A stretch of DNA of 64,000 nt, from assembly GCA_022570795.1 (NCBI GenBank), contig JAKUDP010000011.1:744001-808000 (forward strand). The letters are read 5' to 3'. Both the position numbers and the translations under genes were made by a program. How positions within the stretch are numbered: position 1 is the stretch's first letter; every line of letters starts with the position of its first letter. The notes under the pieces are model-generated. The model was not told where the DNA came from. It did not search any database and saw nothing but the letters and a program-made list of their open reading frames with translations. Below, piece by piece: positions 62,443-64,000 of the stretch. Origin of the DNA: Sphaerulina vaccinii (lineage: Eukaryota; Ascomycota; Dothideomycetes; Mycosphaerellales; Mycosphaerellaceae).

Positions 62443-62745
62443 GTGGAGGAAGTTGCGATCTTGCACTATCCTACGCCGACTTTTGATCGATGGGTCGCGA
62501 AGTATATGCACTATGGAGACTTCTCGGACTTCTGGCTCGGCGATTCGGTTAAGCTGAACGAAATGTCGTTTATGCTTCGTTCTCGTGATTTGCTACGACA
62601 GGCGAGGAAGTTTGGAGAGTGGTTAGAGGCAGGGGAGTTCTTCAAGACGTGGTGCCCGACACATAGTGGGCATGAGGGCGATGAGGTCCGGAAGTATATG
62701 CCGTTGCAGGCACAGGTATGGCTAGGCAGTACCGCTTTTGTTTGA
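62443..62745 (+). CDS. Possible 3' exon of an unidentified gene
   Basis: About 100 codons of coding-like sequence (EEVAILHYPTPTFDRWVAKY, DLLRQARKFGEWLEAGEFFK, HEGDEVRKYMPLQAQVWLG) ending TGA at 62743. The frame is closed by TGA just upstream (62423-62430 area), so real coding would need a splice acceptor near 62430, and no matching upstream exon is evident. Could be a remnant. No family recognised. Confidence 0.3.
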   Translation: MEEVAILHYPTPTFDRWVAKYMHYGDFSDFWLGDSVKLNEMSFMLRSRDLLRQARKFGEWLEAGEFFKTWCPTHSGHEGDEVRKYMPLQAQVWLGSTAFV

Positions 62746-63105
62746 AGGTCCAGTAGAAGAAAGCATTCAAGCTGCGCATTCCATCATGCTCTCCGATTCA
62801 GTGCCAATTCATTAAAACCGGCCTGTCTCCCCCTCTGGCGACCTAGCTGGCAATGGATTCCAGAGAGTGGTGTTATATGTAACGCTCTCTAATATCATGT
62901 CAGCTGCCGCATACTGGTCTGTCTGCAACTTAGGTGGCATGGTCAGCGAGAAAAGTTTGCGGAGAGAGGCGGCAATTATCGTCTTCTCTGATTCCGTTGC
63001 TACTTTATCAAACTGGCCTGTCAGTCGCTATGGTGGCTTGGTCGACGATAAGATTCCAGAGAGTGGCGTTGCTATATAACGCTCTCTGATATCATGTCTG
63101 CTTGA
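62746..63105. repeat. Degenerate ~190-bp tandem duplication
   Basis: GATTCAGTGCC...CGGCCTGTC...GATTCCAGAGAGTGGTGTTA...AACGCTCTCTAATATCATGT (about 62798-62899) recurs as GATTCCGTTGC...TGGCCTGTC...GATTCCAGAGAGTGGCGTTG...AACGCTCTCTGATATCATGT (about 62990-63098). The second copy contains an open frame, the first a stop, so a duplicated former coding segment is possible. Confidence 0.7.
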
Positions 63106-64000
63106 ACGCCAGACTAGCGGTCGTCAATATGCACAAGGAAGCCGACCTTTCAAGTTTGCAGTCAGCTGAACGTCAATGGATGGCTTGATCAACGCCAACA
63201 CATTCGCTTGGGGCACAGCTCTAAGAGCTCCTGCGGGAACGCCCACACTTTGTACAACAAGGCTGACCAGTCTGTAATCACATCACTCGCCCTGGTGCTA
63301 TATCTCCTCAACTTATGATGTCCATTGATTGTTTTGTTCTACAACATCGCATTTCAAGTTCCAACACATCAAGTCGAGTATCCAACATACATACTTGTCC
63401 CTCCAATCAATCAGGCTATCGATCAAGTAACATCGCACACCATGCAATCCAACGCAATGCAGCCTTCAATTGGCCTCTTGTCACTCATAGTTGCACTGAT
63501 TGTTCTGATCATGAAACGAGATAAGATCAAATGTGTGTCAGCGCTTTGGGAGTCTTTCCGCCTATGTCTCCACAATGTTAACGAAGTTTGCTTTAGCTTT
63601 CTTCCAATCTCGACCACAACCACACAGAGCACAACGTCCACTCATGATACTCTATCACGGCGGACAAGGTTGGCGAGAGCATGGCCACGTGTAACCGGTG
63701 GTCGTCGAATGAGCATTCCAAGGCTCGACGAAGATGAAGGTTGTCGGCATGCACTATATCTCTCCCTCGAGCTGCGTGGAGATCAACGGAAAGCAGAGAG
63801 ACATCGAGCATATGCTGACCACTTCTGACCACTCTCCGTTCGCCTTCTGCAGGAATCTGAGCAATACAGCTACGCTTTGGGCGGCGTAGACAATGCCGAG
63901 GAGTGGAGACGCAGCAACGATCACTTGTCTCAGCCCTGTTCGGAACATCTTTGTACATGTTGCATTTGATAATGATGAGAGACAGTTCTCGGAGCTTTTG
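63106..64000. other. Window-edge region, no supported gene
   Basis: Overlapping frames on both strands (63325-63828 plus, 63593-63958 minus). The minus frame at 63754-63948 has a hydrophobic segment (LLGIVYAAQSVAVLLRFLQK) that could be an exon of a gene extending past the edge, but no start or splice sites support it. Confidence 0.35.

Noticed and set aside
63593..63958. 121-codon frame on the minus strand at the window edge
   Set aside because: No domain or reliable start; overlaps a similar-length frame on the other strand.

Overview
The window reads as nuclear DNA of a filamentous ascomycete (Pezizomycotina), most likely a Dothideomycete. Support comes from short GT-AG introns (about 43-107 nt) with RCTRAC-like branch sites, and from gene families typical of such fungi: HET-domain incompatibility proteins, DUF3176 membrane proteins, 2EXR/F-box proteins, a Zn2Cys6 regulator, a secreted tyrosinase and GPI-type surface proteins. 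The species cannot be named from the sequence. Genes are single units on both strands with no operons and no obvious secondary-metabolite cluster.

Layout. 0-14 kb: 5' part of chorismate synthase (-), a large C2H2-like protein (-), a multi-pass membrane protein with one in-frame TAA (+), a secreted beta-propeller protein (-) and a GH3 beta-glucosidase (+). 14-16.5 kb: a small-protein family (two copies plus one decayed copy; a fourth lies at 23.6 kb). 16.4-19.7 kb: no protein genes, but fourteen tandem units of 228-256 bp. 20-27 kb: PRELI/UPS protein (-), intact HET protein (+), three dispersed copies of the 16-19 kb unit, and a DUF3176 protein (-). 27.4 kb: tRNA-Phe interrupted twice. 27.6-30.6 kb: gene-poor. 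30.6-45 kb: tyrosinase, HSL-type hydrolase, F-box-like protein, DUF3176 pseudogene, MFS permease, methyltransferase and a protein kinase with a long N-terminal extension. 45-57 kb: tandem 2EXR genes hit by a hAT-type MITE, a small acylation-signal protein, Rtt106, a GPI-type surface protein, an F-box protein and an RGG/proline-rich protein. 57-64 kb: relics, a TA-flanked MITE, a frameshifted HET gene and a Zn2Cys6 regulator with an in-frame TAG.

The most notable element is the 16.4-19.7 kb array. Each unit has a TATA-like heptamer usually 28-30 nt upstream of a fixed start, a tRNA-type A-box inside, several hairpins showing compensatory changes, a terminal stem joining the two ends, and a T-run directly after the stem. 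This is the layout of a small RNA polymerase III gene. I do not recognise the RNA, and propose it as a new family of roughly 117-160 nt structured RNAs with 17 copies here.

Several otherwise well-preserved genes carry a single disabling lesion (TAA at 8024, TAG at 61064, frameshift near 59.13 kb, three nonsense codons in the DUF3176 copy). The nonsense changes fit C-to-T at CpA or its complement, the direction expected of repeat-induced point mutation, though this is an inference.
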